From Flavobacterium sp. J372 (GTDB lineage: Bacteria > Bacteroidota > Bacteroidia > Flavobacteriales > Flavobacteriaceae), in assembly GCF_024699965.1 (NCBI RefSeq), contig NZ_JAJOMZ010000004.1, positions 1-64,000 of the forward strand: DNA of 64,000 nucleotides, read 5' to 3'. Below the pieces are notes generated by a model that was not told the DNA's origin, made no database searches, and worked only from the letters and a program-made list of their open reading frames with translations. Position numbers and translations under genes: made by a program. Below, piece by piece: positions 10,682 to 20,300 of the stretch (within the stretch, counting starts at the first letter, position 1; each line of letters begins with the position of its first letter).

Positions 10682-10716
10682 CAAACTTATCCACAATCAG
10701 GCATAGTTTTTAACAA
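10682..10716 (-). promoter_or_regulatory. Candidate nrdBA promoter
   Basis: On the minus strand TAAGTTTG (10689-10682) fits TAnnTTTG. A TTG lies 24 bases upstream (10716-10714), slightly beyond the usual 17-23. The leader to the nrdB start would be about 85 bases. The rest of the gap 10592-10838 shows a small GCCCTG-CAGGGC hairpin at 10811-10828 with no T-run. Confidence 0.4.
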
Positions 10717-10838
10717 CGCTTAACATTAAGGCAATCAAATATTAAATTTATAAATACCTGAAAAGCAAAATGTTACGAAACTAAAATAGCAAGATGAGAT
10801 AGATGTAACGCCCTGTAAAATCAGGGCTTAAGAAGCGA

Positions 10839-11426
10839 TTAACGCCTGCGTTGCGCAGGTTGTTCTTTCAGTTCGGCAGCCACTTTTTCAAGTTCAGCAT
10901 ACCAATCTTCCCTAAAGCGGCGTATCAGCGCCTCGCGTACAAATTTATACACCGGTACTTCAAGTTCTTTACCAAGGGCGCAGGCTGGGTTGCAAATGTC
11001 CCACCTGTCATAATTTACCGCCGCAAATTCGGTGAAGTCCTTTACCCTGATTGGGTACAAGTGGCATGAAACGGGTTTTTTCCAGCTTACGATGCCCTGG
11101 TTGTAGGCCTGTTCTATTCCGCACAGGGCGGTTTTTCCGTCAAATATTACGTACGCACAGTCTTTATTATCAATGAGCGGTGTTTCAAGGTCGCCGTCAG
11201 TCCCGGTAACCCATGTGCCCTGGGCCTCAATAGCAGCAATCCCTTCCGGGCGCAGGAATGGTTTTACCAGTGGATAGATCTCTTCAAGAATGCGGGTTTC
11301 CTCTTCATTAAGGGGTGCTCCTGCATCGCCGTCAACACAGCAGCCGCCATGGCATGCCGAAAGGTTGCACACAAAATCTTTCTCCAGTATGTCTTCAGAC
11401 ACTATTGTTTTACCCAGTTGAAACAT
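10839..11426 (-). CDS. DUF3109 family cysteine-rich protein
   Basis: This 195-residue cytosolic protein has many cysteines: CNLSACHGGCCVDGDAGAPL near residues 20-39, DCAYVIF, ALCGIEQAY, VSCHLYPIRV and WDICNPACALGKEL. The pattern resembles the YkgJ-type zinc or iron chelating family and is characteristic of DUF3109. The actual metal and reaction are not known. The C-terminus is basic (QPAQRRR). A -7 element lies just upstream, and the MarC gene is divergent. I am confident of the family and not of any function. Confidence 0.8.
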   Translation of the reverse strand: MFQLGKTIVSEDILEKDFVCNLSACHGGCCVDGDAGAPLNEEETRILEEIYPLVKPFLRPEGIAAIEAQGTWVTGTDGDLETPLIDNKDCAYVIFDGKTALCGIEQAYNQGIVSWKKPVSCHLYPIRVKDFTEFAAVNYDRWDICNPACALGKELEVPVYKFVREALIRRFREDWYAELEKVAAELKEQPAQRRR

Positions 11427-11430
11427 GCGG

Positions 11431-11438
11431 CAAAGATA
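11431..11438 (-). promoter_or_regulatory. Candidate -7 element for the DUF3109 gene
   Basis: The minus-strand sequence TATCTTTG fits TAnnTTTG and ends 4 bases before the start codon, which implies a leaderless or near-leaderless message. No clear -33 box is seen. Confidence 0.35.
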
Positions 11439-11521
11439 ACCATTACATTTTGTATAAATATGTGCTAAAATCCTGCCAAAAAATTAACGGTGTGTTAGCT
11501 TCGGGTTCATAAATATTACGG

Positions 11522-11529
11522 TACTTTTG
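11522..11529 (+). promoter_or_regulatory. Candidate -7 element for marC-like gene
   Basis: TACTTTTG fits TAnnTTTG and lies 25 bases before the ATG at 11555. The -33 box is not convincing. Confidence 0.4.
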
Positions 11530-11554
11530 CGCTTGCAAATAATTTCGCACAAAG

Positions 11555-12130
11555 ATGAATTTCGACTGGAGAGAAATGTTTACCGTGAGCATGGTGCTTT
11601 TTGCCGTGATAGATATTGTGGGCAGCGTACCTATTATAGTTGACCTACGCAACAAACTTGGCCATATACAAAGCGAAAAGGCTTCAATAGTTGCTTTAAT
11701 CATTATGGTGGCGTTCCTGTTTGTTGGTGAAGAGATACTGAAGCTTATCGGGATTGATGCCAACTCGTTTGCCGTGGCGGGTTCGTTTGTACTTTTCTTC
11801 CTGGCGCTCGAGATGATACTCGGTATACGCCTTTACAAAGAAGATAATCCAAGCACAGCATCAATCGTACCTATTGCTTTCCCAATCATCGCGGGTGCCG
11901 GCACAATGACGACAATATTATCTTTAAGAGCTGAATACGAAAAGATTAACATTATAATTGCCATAGCGCTTAATGTGATTATTGTGTTCGCAGTACTTAA
12001 GTCTTCAGCAAAAATTGAGAAAGCATTAGGTGTAAACGGCCTTGGCGTAATCCGCAAAGTATTTGGGGTTGTGCTGTTAGCTATTGCTGTTAAATTATTC
12101 GCATCTAATGTTAAACAATTGTTTCTTTAG
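11555..12130 (+). CDS. MarC family integral membrane protein
   Basis: This 191-residue protein has about six hydrophobic segments spread across its length and matches the MarC/UPF0056 family. FPIIAGAGTMTTIL near residue 110 and the N-terminal FAVIDIVGSVPIIVDLRNK are the family landmarks. Some relatives were once linked to multiple antibiotic resistance, but transport function is unproven. It is followed 45 bases later by a small membrane protein and then a FAD oxidoreductase on the same strand, probably one transcript ending at the hairpin near 13000. Confidence 0.88.
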   Translation: MNFDWREMFTVSMVLFAVIDIVGSVPIIVDLRNKLGHIQSEKASIVALIIMVAFLFVGEEILKLIGIDANSFAVAGSFVLFFLALEMILGIRLYKEDNPSTASIVPIAFPIIAGAGTMTTILSLRAEYEKINIIIAIALNVIIVFAVLKSSAKIEKALGVNGLGVIRKVFGVVLLAIAVKLFASNVKQLFL

Positions 12131-12175
12131 TTATAATCTGCATAACTTTACCACAGAATCATTACGATTTATATA

Positions 12176-12376
12176 ATGAAATTTTTTATCTACACTCTTA
12201 TCGCGATTGCAATTGCCCTGATCGCATTTAACGTCACTCTTCTTGATTTTGATAACCTGCTTGCCGGTAACAGCCTTGTAGCCCTTATTGGCATCATTGC
12301 CTCTATGTGTGCGGTTTGCATATTGCTTATCTTCAGGATGGCGAAAACTATTGAGGAGAAAACCAGGAACCTGTAG
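12176..12376 (+). CDS. Small two-helix membrane protein
   Basis: This 66-residue protein has two hydrophobic segments (about residues 3-20 and 31-54) followed by a charged tail (MAKTIEEKTRNL). No family is recognised. It ends 10 bases before the ATG of the FAD oxidoreductase, and the tight spacing argues that it is real and cotranscribed. Confidence 0.6.
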   Translation: MKFFIYTLIAIAIALIAFNVTLLDFDNLLAGNSLVALIGIIASMCAVCILLIFRMAKTIEEKTRNL

Positions 12377-12386
12377 TTTCTCTGAT

Positions 12387-12995
12387 ATGTTTGACGTTTT
12401 AATTATAGGCGGTGGTGCAGCAGGAGTATCCTGTGCCCTTGTGCTCGGCTCATCTCTTAAAAAGCCTTATGCTGAAGGCAAGAAGGTAGGCATATTCACC
12501 CACCAGAAAGCTTCAGCCCTGCAAGACGGGCTTTACAACAATGTTTACGGCATCGCTCCCGGCACATTAGGTAAAGACATAATGGCCCAAAGCCTTGCCC
12601 ACCTTTCAGGCACTTATCCTGATGTAGTACAGCTACCCGGAGAAAAAGTGATGAAAGTGGAAGGTACTGCCGGCAATTTTACCATTATAACTAACAAAGG
12701 CGACTATAAGGCGCGGATTATTGTAGTGGCAGTAGGTTCGGCAGCAACTTTTGATATTGCGGGACTTACAGAATATATTATTCCGCACAAAAAAGCTTTA
12801 CCTGAAAAAAACCGCATACAATTAAAGAATGAAGACCACCTGGTTGCTGATGGCATTTATGTTGCCGGGACACTTGCCGGTGAAAGAAGCCAGCTTAGTA
12901 TTGCAGCCGGAAGCGGCGCTGCGGTAGCAACTGATATTATGACGTTGTGGAATAGCGGCACACAGAGCCAGCACCACGATAGCACAAGAAAATAA
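12387..12995 (+). CDS. NAD(P)/FAD-dependent oxidoreductase (thioredoxin-reductase-like)
   Basis: This 202-residue flavoprotein begins MFDVLIIGGGAAGVSCAL, a classic FAD-binding Rossmann GxGxxG. The C-terminal FAD motif is GIYVAGTLAGERSQLSIAAGSG. VVAVGSAA near residue 112 is the internal ATG-like strand. It lacks the separate NADPH-binding domain and the CxxC of thioredoxin reductase, so it is a short relative of unknown substrate. An upstream in-frame ATG at 12288 would overlap the preceding gene and adds non-homologous residues; the ATG at 12387 gives the proper Rossmann start. Transcription ends at the hairpin at 12994-13021. Confidence 0.85.
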   Translation: MFDVLIIGGGAAGVSCALVLGSSLKKPYAEGKKVGIFTHQKASALQDGLYNNVYGIAPGTLGKDIMAQSLAHLSGTYPDVVQLPGEKVMKVEGTAGNFTIITNKGDYKARIIVVAVGSAATFDIAGLTEYIIPHKKALPEKNRIQLKNEDHLVADGIYVAGTLAGERSQLSIAAGSGAAVATDIMTLWNSGTQSQHHDSTRK

Positions 12996-13021
12996 AAAAA
13001 CCGCTGCATAGCGGTTTTTTT
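12994..13021. terminator. Bidirectional intrinsic terminator
   Basis: AAAAAAACCGCT and AGCGGTTTTTTT form a perfect stem around GCAT. It is flanked by A and T runs, so it can serve both the FAD oxidoreductase (+) and the convergent lipoprotein gene (-). Confidence 0.9.
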
Positions 13022-13022
13022 A

Positions 13023-13502
13023 TTATTCAGGCAGGTTGTAATTATATGTAAACTCCCCTGCTTCTATTGTTACAACTATGTTGCTGTACTCATTATACAG
13101 CTGCCCGCTAAAAGTCCCCCTCAGCCTGTTATCACTGTTAAGCAGTGTATTTGAATCAATATCATATTCTTCTCCGTCAACCTGCTTGCGTATGGCAAGG
13201 TTACTGTCTTGTGAATATGCCCATCGTGTGGCACGGTTAGCCCCTGTTTCGTATTTATTTATCCTGAAAGCAATGTATTCTCCCGGCACACCATTATTAG
13301 ACCCTACTACATTAAGATATCTTTGGCCTGTAGAACCCACTTTTTCTGTAACCTGTACATTATTATAAACTTTCTGTACATCATTCACAATAAATGTCAT
13401 TTCGCCATAGGGCGTGTTAAGCAGTTCAGTGGTTTCATCTGAACATGACGAAGCCGTAAGCCCTATAATTATAGCAAATACCAGGAAGTATATTTTTTTC
13501 AT
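13023..13502 (-). CDS. Hypothetical lipoprotein
   Basis: This 159-residue protein starts MKKIYFLVFAIIIGLTASSC, a lipoprotein signal with a Cys at about residue 20 (lipobox TASSC). The mature part is predicted mostly beta, with YGEMTFIVNDVQKVYNNVQV near the start. It looks like other small flavobacterial surface lipoproteins, but I do not recognise a named family. It is convergent with the FAD gene and shares its terminator. Confidence 0.7.
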   Translation of the reverse strand: MKKIYFLVFAIIIGLTASSCSDETTELLNTPYGEMTFIVNDVQKVYNNVQVTEKVGSTGQRYLNVVGSNNGVPGEYIAFRINKYETGANRATRWAYSQDSNLAIRKQVDGEEYDIDSNTLLNSDNRLRGTFSGQLYNEYSNIVVTIEAGEFTYNYNLPE

Positions 13503-13586
13503 ATTGTTAACCTTTGAAAAAGTACTGCAATATAATAACTTTTAGCACTCACTATTTAGATTTTGACTTTAATTTAATCATTACGC

Positions 13587-14027
13587 TTATTGCTTCAGGT
13601 AGAGGCAATGGTTGTAATAGTCTATGATCGCTTTGCCCTGAAGCAGCACATCAGCCCCAATTATACCATGTACAGGCCTTGCTTTGTAAAGCCGAAGCGC
13701 TTCATTTACATGCGACATATCGAAAATAACAAGGCTCAGCGCGTCGGTTTTCCAGCGCCCCATCTGCAGCATATTTTCAAACGAAGATTTTGTGAGCATC
13801 CCTACACCGCCTGCTCCGGCAGCTTTGGTTTCAGAGTCGAGCGCGTTTAGCTTAAAATGTTCAATACCCTCAAAATCAACGCAACTGTTTGATGCCCCGG
13901 TATCAAGAATAAAATCGCCTTCTATCCCGTTAATCTTAGCCTTTATTCGCAGGTGCTGGGTCTTAGAAATTTTAAAGCTGATTTTTTTGTAGCCTTTATC
14001 TTTAAGGGTATCGTACAGGTTTTTCAT
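13587..14027 (-). CDS. Retropepsin-like aspartic protease
   Basis: This 146-residue single-domain protein has FILDTGASNSCVDFEG near residue 40, the DTGAS active-site motif of clan AA proteases. The second conserved element is HGIIGADVLLQGKAIIDY near 120. There is no signal peptide. Such single-domain proteins would act as homodimers, as in retropepsins; substrate unknown. It is monocistronic and divergent from tatD. Confidence 0.82.
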   Translation of the reverse strand: MKNLYDTLKDKGYKKISFKISKTQHLRIKAKINGIEGDFILDTGASNSCVDFEGIEHFKLNALDSETKAAGAGGVGMLTKSSFENMLQMGRWKTDALSLVIFDMSHVNEALRLYKARPVHGIIGADVLLQGKAIIDYYNHCLYLKQ

Positions 14028-14097
14028 TTATGACATTATGATTGACAAATTTGGTTTAAATTAAAGTATTGTTATACTGAAACACAAACCCAAATCG

Positions 14098-14105
14098 TAA
14101 TTTTG
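14098..14105 (+). promoter_or_regulatory. Candidate -7 element for tatD
   Basis: TAATTTTG fits TAnnTTTG and lies 15 bases before the ATG at 14121. It would serve tatD, the acyltransferase and asparaginase, which are closely spaced. Confidence 0.45.
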
Positions 14106-14120
14106 GCACAAATTTACAAC

Positions 14121-14887
14121 ATGACTTTTACCGATACACATACACACCTTTACAGCGAAGAGTTTGAGCAAGACCGCGAGGCAATGATAATGCGAGCTTT
14201 TGACGCAGGCGTAACAAGGCTTTTGTGCCGTCTATTGACTCATCATATACACAACAGATGTATGAGCTGGAAGCTAAATATCCTGAAAATGTTTTTCTGA
14301 TGATGGGCCTGCACCCTACCTATGTGAAAGAAAACTATAAAGACGAGCTTGACCATGTGGAACGTGAACTGGCCGGGCGAAAATTTGCCGCGGTAGGCGA
14401 AATTGGGATTGACCTGTATTGGGATAAATCTACACTAGGGTGGCAGCAGGAAGCCTTTAGCAGGCAGATTGAACTTGCAAAGCAATATTCGCTGCCAATT
14501 AATATACATTGCCGTGACGCTTTTAATGAAGTTTTTGAAGTATTGGAGTCACATAAAGATGATAACCTGTATGGCATCTTCCATTGCTTTACCGGTGATT
14601 TCGCTCAGGCGAAGCAGGCCATCAGTTATAACATGAAACTGGGAATAGGTGGTGTTGCCACTTTCAAGAATGGTAAAATTGACCAGTTTTTGAATGAGAT
14701 ACCCCTTGAAAACATTGTTCTTGAAACCGACGCTCCCTATCTTGCACCTAAGCCCTATCGCGGTAAGCGGAATGAAAGCAGCTATACTGTTATTATAGCA
14801 CAGAAACTGGCTGAAATATACAGTATGCCTTTAGAAGAAATTGCCGACATAACTACTAAAAATTCAGTTGAAGTTTACGGCATTTAA
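14121..14887 (+). CDS. TatD family metal-dependent hydrolase, frame broken by one missing T
   Basis: Joined length is about 255 residues, normal for TatD. Metal-binding motifs are DTHTHLY at the N-terminus, EIGIDLYW, INIHCRDAF, IFHCFTG and ETDAPYLAP. Adding one T in the run at 14221-14224 restores GVTRLFVPSIDSSY across the break. TatD proteins are cytosolic metal-dependent nucleases or D-amino-acyl-tRNA deacylase-like enzymes; the exact substrate is not certain. The ATG at 14121 places the HxH motif at the usual position; an in-frame ATG at 14103 lies too near the -7 element. Confidence 0.9.
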
Positions 14888-14956
14888 CAAAGATTTTCTA
14901 ATAAAATCCATTAATTTTTTGTTCATTTGCAGGATTGTTTAACCCGCAGCAAGCAC

Positions 14957-16093
14957 ATGTCTAAATTTGACCATATAAGGCCTTTTTACGATACAGAAGT
15001 AAACGGGGCTATAAGGAGCGTGATACATCACCCAATGATGAAAGCGCTCATGAGCTTTACATTTCCCGGAACACCTGAAGAAGTCTGGACCGAATGGCTG
15101 GAGAAAACGCATTCAAAACGTGATTTTCAGATCAATTTCATTTACCAGGCCATACAAAGGGTTCTTGAAAAAACATCTGACGGGCTTACCACTTCGGGTT
15201 TTGAAAAGCTTGAAACACACACACCCTACCTTTATATATCAAACCACAGGGACATCATACTTGATACATCATTGCTTAATGTGTGCCTGTATGACCATAA
15301 GCTTACCATGACAGCCAGTGCCATTGGCGATAACCTGGTGCAAAAACAGTTTTTGCAGGTACTGTCAAAACTTAATCGTAACTTTTTGGTACAACGCGGG
15401 CTTTCGCCAAGAGAACTGCTGCAAAGCTCTAAACTAATGAGCGAATACATTTACCAATTATTGATGAGGGAGTGCAGATCTGTATGGATTGCACAGCGTG
15501 AGGGGACGGACTAAAGATGGTAACGACGCTACCCATCAGGGTGTACTGAAGATGCTTGCCATGGCCAGCGATGAGGAGAACCTTATGGATTATTTCAAAA
15601 AGGTTAAGATTGTGCCGGTTTCAATTTCTTATGAATATGACCCTACAGATATGCTTAAAATGCCACAGCTGTTGGCAGAGGCTAACGATGAAGTTTACAT
15701 AAAAGAAAAGAATGAAGACTTCATGACACTGATAAGCGGAATCATGGGCCAGAAAAAGCGAATACACCTGCATGTATGCGAGCCCCTGGACAAAGAACTT
15801 GATGCGATTGCTGCCACTGAAAGTAACCCAAATAAACAGATACAGGCACTTGCGCAGGTTATTGACGATGCCATATTAAGCACCTATAAGCTGTGGCCCA
15901 CCAATTATATAGCCTATGACATGCTCAATGGATCTGACAGGTTTGCTGCACACTATTCTGAAAAGGAAAAAGATCTTTTGAACGCCGGCTTGAACTTCGC
16001 ATAGATGCAGATGACAAAATTGTGCGTGAAGGTTTCCTGGCTATGTATGCCAACCCGGTTGTTAACCAGATGAAATACCAGAATGCACTATAG
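14957..16093 (+). CDS. Phospholipid acyltransferase family protein, frame broken twice
   Basis: Rejoining three pieces gives about 378 residues. The acyltransferase motif SNHRDIILD (NHxxxxD) lies near residue 95 and VWIAQREGRTKDG near 180. The first break is an extra G in 15502-15505, the second a missing T in 15976-15979. With both fixed the protein ends NQMKYQNAL at 16093. It resembles glycerol-3-phosphate or 1-acylglycerol-3-phosphate acyltransferases of the Bacteroidetes, with a long C-terminal extension. It is membrane-associated by inference. Its end overlaps the start of the asparaginase gene by 11 bases, so the two are translationally linked. Confidence 0.82.
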
Positions 16094-17110
16094 GCCAAAC
16101 ATCCTGCTTATTTATACCGGCGGCACCATTGGCATGGTGAAAGATTTCACTACAGGAGCTCTTAAGGCCTTCAATTTTAAAAACTGCTGAACCGCATACC
16201 CGAACTACGCCACCTGGACTGTAATATTGAAACGGTTTCTTTTGACCACCCTATAGATTCATCAAACATGGATCCGGATAAATGGACAAAGATTGCAGCT
16301 ATAATAAATGACAATTACGACATTTTTGACGGTTTTGTGGTATTGCATGGCTCAGACACTATGTCGTATTCAGCATCAGCGCTAAGCTTTATGCTTTCTG
16401 GGCTTACCAAGCCAGTGATTTTTACAGGCTCTCAGCTGCCAATCGGGGATTTGCGTACTGATGCCAAAGAAAACCTTATCACTGCCATACAGGTTGCGGC
16501 CCTACAAAAAAATGGCAAACCCGTAATCAAAGAAGTTTGCCTGTATTTTGAATATAAGCTGTACCGGGGCAACCGCACAACAAAGATTAGCGCTGAGCAC
16601 TTTAATGCATTTACATCGCCCAACTACCCTGCCCTTGCAGAATCTGGCGTGTATTTGAAGGTAAATGAAGATTTGCTGCACAGCAATAACAATGAACAAT
16701 TTAGCGTAAAAGATAAGCTGGATGCAGGTACTGTAATTATCAAAATATTTCCTGGTATAAACAAAGCAGTACTAACATCAATAATGGCAACTCCGGGCCT
16801 TAAAGGCGCTGTTATTGAAACTTATGGCTCGGGCAATGCGCCTACAGATGAATGGTTTGTAGATATTTTAAAGGAGGCAATAGCAAAAGGCATCCACATC
16901 ATTAATGTTACCCAATGTTCCGGCGGAAGTGTGAATATGGGGCATTATGAAACCAGTACCCAATTAAAAGAAATAGGGGTTATTTCAGGCAAAGATATTA
17001 CAACCGAAGCTGCCATTACAAAGCTTATGTGGCTGTTAGGGCAGGAGACTCCGGCAAATCAATTCATGTATGCTTTTGAAAGCAGCATCTGCGGCGAATT
17101 GACACAATAG
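16083..17110 (+). CDS. ansA: Type I asparaginase, frame broken by one missing A
   Basis: From the ATG at 16083 the protein opens NILLIYTGGTIGMVKD, with the catalytic threonine of asparaginases. The second active-site element is HGSDTMSYSASAL, and GSQLPIGDLRTDAKENL follows. The frame breaks in an A-run at 16179-16183; one more A restores NFKKLLNRIPELRHLD. Joined length is about 342 residues, typical of the cytosolic type I (AnsA) group. There is no signal peptide. It hydrolyses asparagine to aspartate and ammonia. It is the third gene of the tatD-acyltransferase-ansA run. Confidence 0.9.
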
Positions 17111-17135
17111 CCTTTTTTTAATGGTTATTAAATAG

Positions 17136-17143
17136 TATTTTTG
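17136..17143 (+). promoter_or_regulatory. Candidate -7 element for tRNA-Ser
   Basis: TATTTTTG fits TAnnTTTG, with 10 bases between it and the mature tRNA 5' end. A T-rich stretch replaces a clear TTTG at -33. Confidence 0.45.
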
Positions 17144-17153
17144 GCGCCAGCTT

Positions 17154-17241
17154 AGAGAGGTGGCCGAGTGGTCGAAGGCGCACGCCTGGAAAGTGTGTAT
17201 GCTCCAAAAGGGCATCGAGGGTTCGAATCCCTTCCTCTCTG
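17154..17241 (+). tRNA. tRNA-Ser (anticodon GGA)
   Basis: The 88-base gene has acceptor strands AGAGAGG and CCTCTCT and discriminator G. The anticodon loop is in CGCCTGGAAAGTGTG, with anticodon GGA. The long variable arm is TGCTCCAAAAGGGCA, and the T-arm has GGTTCGAATCC. CCA is not encoded. A terminator follows at once. Confidence 0.97.
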
Positions 17242-17255
17242 CAACTATATAAATA

Positions 17256-17281
17256 AAAAGGCTGCCTGTTGGCAGCCTTTT
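17256..17281. terminator. Intrinsic terminator after tRNA-Ser
   Basis: AAAAGGCTGCC and GGCAGCCTTTT pair perfectly around TGTT. It suits the tRNA (+) and the converging large secreted-protein gene (-). Confidence 0.9.
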
Positions 17282-17300
17282 ATCATAATCTACATTACAA

Positions 17301-20300
17301 CTATTTTATAACGATTTTTGATGTACCGTAATTCACGTTACCGCTGTCAACGTTAAAGAAGAACATACCTGAGTTAAGGTGGCTGAAATCAAAGTTAAGC
17401 TCATTCCTTCCCTCTTCCAGGTTAACAGCTGCTGTATGTACCAGCTTGCCGGTAATGTCATGTACCGTAACTTTAGCAGTTGTTGTAACCTCGCTATAAA
17501 GCAAACAGTTGATATTACCTTGAAACGGGTTAGGGAACATTACAAACTGGTTAACCATTGAGTTTAGCAACTCCTCATAACCTTCACGGGCTGTCTGGGT
17601 AAATTTAACGTCTTCTATTGTCAGGTCAAGGTCATTAGTCCCAGCCTGTACTGGTAAGAATGTGTACGTAATCATTGTAAGGTCATCAGCAGTCAATTGC
17701 TGGTTACTTGCAATCGATTTCATGAAGCTGAATGGTATGTAATAAACTTCTTCTTTGTTACGCACATTTATCACAGCTTTGTACTGGTGTTTCCATTCTG
17801 TAATACCGGCTTTTACCAGGCCAATTTCAAGCAGGCCGCTACCTTTGGCTTTGAACGAAAGGAATTTATAATCAGTATAATTAGCGGGCAAATGGCCAGG
17901 AAGCAATGATTTGTATAGGGTAAGATAGTCTTGGTTGCTATGCGCCTGCAATTTTACATTCCTGTGTATAGCATACTCGTTCTCGTTATATACTCTGTCG
18001 AAGTCATTTGATACTGTGTAAGACTTTATTATGGTGTTAGCGCCGTCATAGTCAAGGCCCCAGTTACCGTCAGCATGATAAAATGCATCCTGGGTAATTC
18101 CTTCCACTTTTATAAGCCCATCATACTCATAACCATCTTTGATATCGATACGAAGCGTCTGCGTCATTTCAGAAGTCAGTGGGTTATATCTCATGGCATA
18201 ACCATTAGTTTCGCTATATACTTCTTCAGTAACAACCTCAATGTTCTGCCCTGCTTCAGCACTTTTCAGGTTAATAACCATATCTGTCCCTTCCCTTGAC
18301 ACTTTAGATGCATAGGTCTTCGGCATCCTTTGTACTTCTGTTTGCTGTACCGGGATGAAATTTTGAAGGTTGTGCAGTATATCTGTAACGAGTTTCTCTG
18401 TGCTTTCAGGATTTGTAGCCCAAACCTGGAAGTTATACATATCATTCATGATTGCATAATCCTTCACAAACCAGTTAGACTGCAGTGTATACTTAGTGTC
18501 GTTATTATTTTTTGCAACAGCAAATGATATAGCATATTCAACAATACCTGTGCGTTGTTTTATTGCCTGCATCAGGAAATTATAGCCTTCAATCTGTACT
18601 GCTTTTACGGTAAGTATTTCGGCGCCGCGAAGCCTGTCACATGATGCTTTGGTATGGTTATATACCTTATCTCTCGTTCTTACCCCAAGTACAACAGCTT
18701 TAGTTTTGCCGGCTATTTCAAAGTCAACACTTATTACTTCCTGGGCTATAGTGTAGTCAAGGATATCTGTAGGTGATGTTACGTGCGATGTGTTTCCGGA
18801 AGCAAGTTCTGTCGGGAACATTGCAAGCATCGTCTGGCTGTTTACGTTGCGGCCGGCAGGGTTTGATTTTACAAGCAGCTTAGCTTTGTCATAAAGCATA
18901 GCATCGGTCTTTACTAATTCTGTAGGTACACTTTTCATTTTGCGTTGCACATATCTTTTTGATAAGGCATCACCAAGGCTTTCGCTTTCAAGTCCACCAT
19001 TATTACCTGTACTTACATCATCAGACGCAATCACTACACCAACAACAGTTGATTTTTCACATCCGTTAGCAGTAGTTCCTGTAACAATTACTTCATAGTA
19101 GCCTTCTACAGTAAATGTAAAATTCACAATCGGCTGGTTGGTGTACAATCCTGTACCTGCGCCTGCCATTGACCATGAATAATTAGTAAAATCTGAAGCA
19201 TTTGTGAGCGTAAACTGCTTTGTGATTGATCCGTTACCTGTTGCAGCTGTTGCCTGGTTTACAGCAGGAACAACTTCAGGGTACACAGTTAAAAATACTG
19301 TTTTTGTATTGCTGCCATAAGTATTTGTTGCGGTAAGCTTTACCATATGCACACCGGCAGTTGCAAATGTTTTAGTTGGATTCATGGCCGTGCTTGTAGT
19401 GCCATCGCCGAAATCCCAAAGGTATGAAAGCGGAGCTTCCGGTTGAACCGCATTTCCGGTATGAGATGTATTTGTAAACACAAATGCATTACCAAGGCAC
19501 AGTGCGCCGTTGTTTATGCTAAAATTAGCTGTCGGGGCAACACCTACCGGCTGTGCACAACCTGTAACAGATGGTGTGAAAACTGCATAATGCACTTCGC
19601 CGCCACTGTGTATGAACGATTTTGCAATAACCTGCCCTTCGAGGTTTGACTGGTTACCGCTTTTATCAACGTTTGCAAAAGGAGCGAATACTGTACCTTC
19701 AATTGCATTACCTGATACAATGTTTAGCTGTGTGGTATTGTAAAAGTTATATAAAATGTACGGACAGTTCTGGAAGCCTATGCCGCCCTGGTTCCATACA
19801 TTCCAGTTATAAGTACCTGCCGCATCTACATTAATAACCAACACTTTTGAAGCGCTTGGCGGGTTATTGAAAATGATATTTTGTACAGCATTAAGGTCTG
19901 CTCCCGTAATATTAAAATAGTTTATACCATCAGCAAGATTGATTTTGATTTGTCCCGGCATATTGGTATGAGGTATAGTCGCTCCATTCGCATTTGTAAT
20001 ATTTGCATTGGCAGCACATTGTGAGATTGCCGAAGACTTTGTGCGAAGCGTCTGGAAAGCTGCACTAAAATCAAGAAGCCCGCCCTGGAAAACAGGATTA
20101 TTGTTTACACCTACGCCAAGCTGTGGAGAATTTGCCTGAAGCTCAATTCTGGGCGAACCGTTGTAACCTCCTGCTGTAGGAGTAACCCTTATTGGAGGTG
20201 TGGCATTATTCTGGTCATAGTACCAAACGGTAGAGCCTGTGCTATTACCAATCTTTACGTATGTATTAGACTGTACCTGAACAGCGTTTCCGGATGTGTA

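Noticed and set aside
10811..10828. Terminator after the DUF3109 gene
   Set aside because: GCCCTG-CAGGGC forms a 6-bp stem, but no T-run follows on either strand.
14121..17110. tatD, acyltransferase and asparaginase as a decayed operon
   Set aside because: Four breaks in a row looked like decay, but each is a one-base run-length change and the protein sequence on both sides is fully conserved in its motifs.
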